From the NCBI RefSeq assembly GCF_022701175.1, contig NZ_CP078088.1, positions 1,798,001 through 1,862,000 of the forward strand: a stretch of DNA of 64,000 nucleotides, given 5' to 3'. Both the position numbers and the translations under genes were made by a program. Below are positions 62,954 through 64,000 of the stretch, one piece after another (the stretch's first letter is position 1; every line of letters begins with the position of its first letter). The notes under the pieces were generated by a model. It was not told the origin of the DNA. It did no database searches and saw only the letters and a list, made by a program, of their open reading frames with translations. The stretch is from Allobaculum sp. Allo2 (lineage in GTDB: Bacteria; Bacillota_I; Bacilli_A; Erysipelotrichales; Erysipelotrichaceae).

Positions 62954-64000
62954 ATGAGTGAAAAAGCTTATATCGTTGGCGCAAAACGTACCGCCATCGG
63001 AACATTCATGGGCTCTCTGAAAAATGTAACCCCTGCTGATATGGGTGCTACCGTTCTGAAAGCAGCTCTTGAACAGGCAAATGTAAAACCAGAACAGGTT
63101 AACGAAGTAATCATCGGTAACGTAATTGGTGCCGGACTTGGCCAGAACATCGCACGTCACATTTCTATCGATGCTGGCATTCCTAACACAGTTCCGGCAC
63201 ATTCCATCAACATGGTTTGCGGCTCCGGTCTTGAAGCTGTAATCGAAGCAGCCATCCGTATTCGTGCTGGATGGGGAAGCATCTTCGTAGCCGGCGGTGT
63301 TGAAAACATGTCCGCTGCTCCTTATCTGATCTCCGGCAAAAACCGCCAGGGCGTTAAGATGGGCAACCAGACAGTTGTTGACTCCATGATTTACGATGCG
63401 CTGACAGATGCTATGAACAACGTTCACATGGGCGTAACCGCTGAAAACATTGCGAAGAAATACAACATCACCCGCGAACAGCAGGATGAATTCGCTTTCG
63501 CCAGCCAGGAAAAAGCACTTGCTGCTATCGCTGCTGGAAAATTCAAAGATGAAATCGTTCCAATCGAAGTTAAAGAACGCAAGAAAACCGTTATCTTCGA
63601 TACCGACGAACATCCAAGAAAAACTTCCATGGAACTCCTTGCTAAACTGAAACCTTCCTTCATCAAAGACGGAACCGTTACAGCCGGCAACGCATCCGGA
63701 ATCAACGACGGTGCTTCCATGTGTATCGTAGCCAGCGAATCCGCTGTAGCTGAAAACAACCTGAAACCAATCGCTGAAATCGTTGCTTTTGGTCAAGGCG
63801 GTGTTGATCCTCTGACAATGGGCCTTGGTCCTACCCCGGCTATCCTGCACGCTCTTGAAAATGCAGGCATGACTCTGGATCAGATGGAACTGATCGAACT
63901 GAACGAAGCCTTCGCTTCTCAGTCCCTTGGCGTAATCCACGAACTGGTTGAAAAGACTGGCATCGATCGCGAAGCTCTCATGTCCGTTACCAACGTAAAC
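62954..64000 (+). CDS. thl: acetyl-CoA C-acetyltransferase (thiolase), 3' end outside window
   Basis: Condenses two acetyl-CoA to acetoacetyl-CoA, first step of butyrate synthesis. Start 62954 (MSEKAYIVGAKRTAIGTF) behind AAAGAGG. The open frame is unbroken to the window end (349 codons). Nucleophile Cys in NMVCGSGLEAV near residue 88; ELNEAFASQS near 315. The last Cys-containing motif lies beyond base 64000. Codon choice favours GCA, GTA and AAA more than in neighbouring housekeeping genes, as for a highly expressed gene. Confidence 0.95.
   Translation, partial: MSEKAYIVGAKRTAIGTFMGSLKNVTPADMGATVLKAALEQANVKPEQVNEVIIGNVIGAGLGQNIARHISIDAGIPNTVPAHSINMVCGSGLEAVIEAAIRIRAGWGSIFVAGGVENMSAAPYLISGKNRQGVKMGNQTVVDSMIYDALTDAMNNVHMGVTAENIAKKYNITREQQDEFAFASQEKALAAIAAGKFKDEIVPIEVKERKKTVIFDTDEHPRKTSMELLAKLKPSFIKDGTVTAGNASGINDGASMCIVASESAVAENNLKPIAEIVAFGQGGVDPLTMGLGPTPAILHALENAGMTLDQMELIELNEAFASQSLGVIHELVEKTGIDREALMSVTNVN

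Noticed and set aside
1-64000. Widespread pseudogenes from genome decay
   Set aside because: All breaks have the same sign and sit in base runs, and conserved motifs remain on both sides of each one.

Overview
The window looks like a chromosomal segment of a low-to-mid GC Firmicute (Bacillota), most likely an anaerobic gut member of the Erysipelotrichia or a near relative. The evidence is the classic Firmicutes block asp23-nusB-xseA-xseB-ispA-dxs-tlyA-recN, the MurT/GatD pair, Spx, ScpA/ScpB, DUF1836, ThrE-type split exporters and a complete acetyl-CoA-to-butyrate gene set. The genus assignment is inference. No rRNA or tRNA gene and no CRISPR array was seen.

The dominant technical feature is that more than thirty genes are broken by apparent frameshifts. 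Almost every break is repaired by adding one base to a mononucleotide run (usually A/T, sometimes G/C), and the repaired lengths come out as whole numbers of codons. About 65-70 events, all of the same sign, point to homopolymer under-calling in the assembly rather than real gene decay. Genes are therefore annotated here at their reconstructed extents and each break is noted.

Layout. 1-1050: end of an IS1634-like transposase. 1.5-5 kb: MscS-type channel, a lipoprotein, a DUF1836 regulator. 5.1-7.2 kb: GatD/MurT peptidoglycan amidation. 7.3-9.8 kb: patatin phospholipase, orphan PTS IIA and a GntR/UTRA regulator. 10.5-14.4 kb: exonuclease with TPR-like tail, DUF3284 protein, membrane protein, two overlapping TetR regulators. 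14.8-20.9 kb: Mrp ATPase, tyrosine recombinase, tRNA/RNA methyltransferase, DinB, RecN. 21.1-29.4 kb: TlyA, Dxs, IspA, XseB, XseA, NusB, Asp23, RibF, TruB. 29.6-32 kb: TtcA-type tRNA thiolase, YebC, Spx. 32.1-34.4 kb: AmmeMemoRadiSam pair with a Memo-AMMECR1 fusion. 34.5-42.3 kb: PhoH, S21, MurE, MtaB, RsmE, RluB-like, ScpB, ScpA. 42.7-47.5 kb (+): an amidase-like protein lacking its catalytic residues, a Nudix hydrolase and a three-gene ATP-grasp/esterase/metallophosphoesterase unit. 47.8-52.5 kb: ThrE exporter halves, threonine aldolase, GH13-like lipoprotein with lost catalytic residues. 52.6-54.25 kb: an IS4-family element with perfect 18-bp ends and a 10-bp target duplication. 54.9-64 kb: butyrate operon bcd-etfB-etfA-hbd-crt-CoA transferase, divergent from thl.

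The butyrate genes form one pathway: Thl condenses acetyl-CoA, Hbd and Crt make crotonyl-CoA, Bcd with EtfAB reduces it, and the CoA transferase can release the acid. Both divergent promoters carry a TGTGA-type inverted repeat just upstream of the -35 box that resembles a Rex (NADH/NAD) operator, which would tie the pathway to redox state. The most intriguing uncharacterised unit is the fused Memo-AMMECR1 gene with its radical SAM partner.
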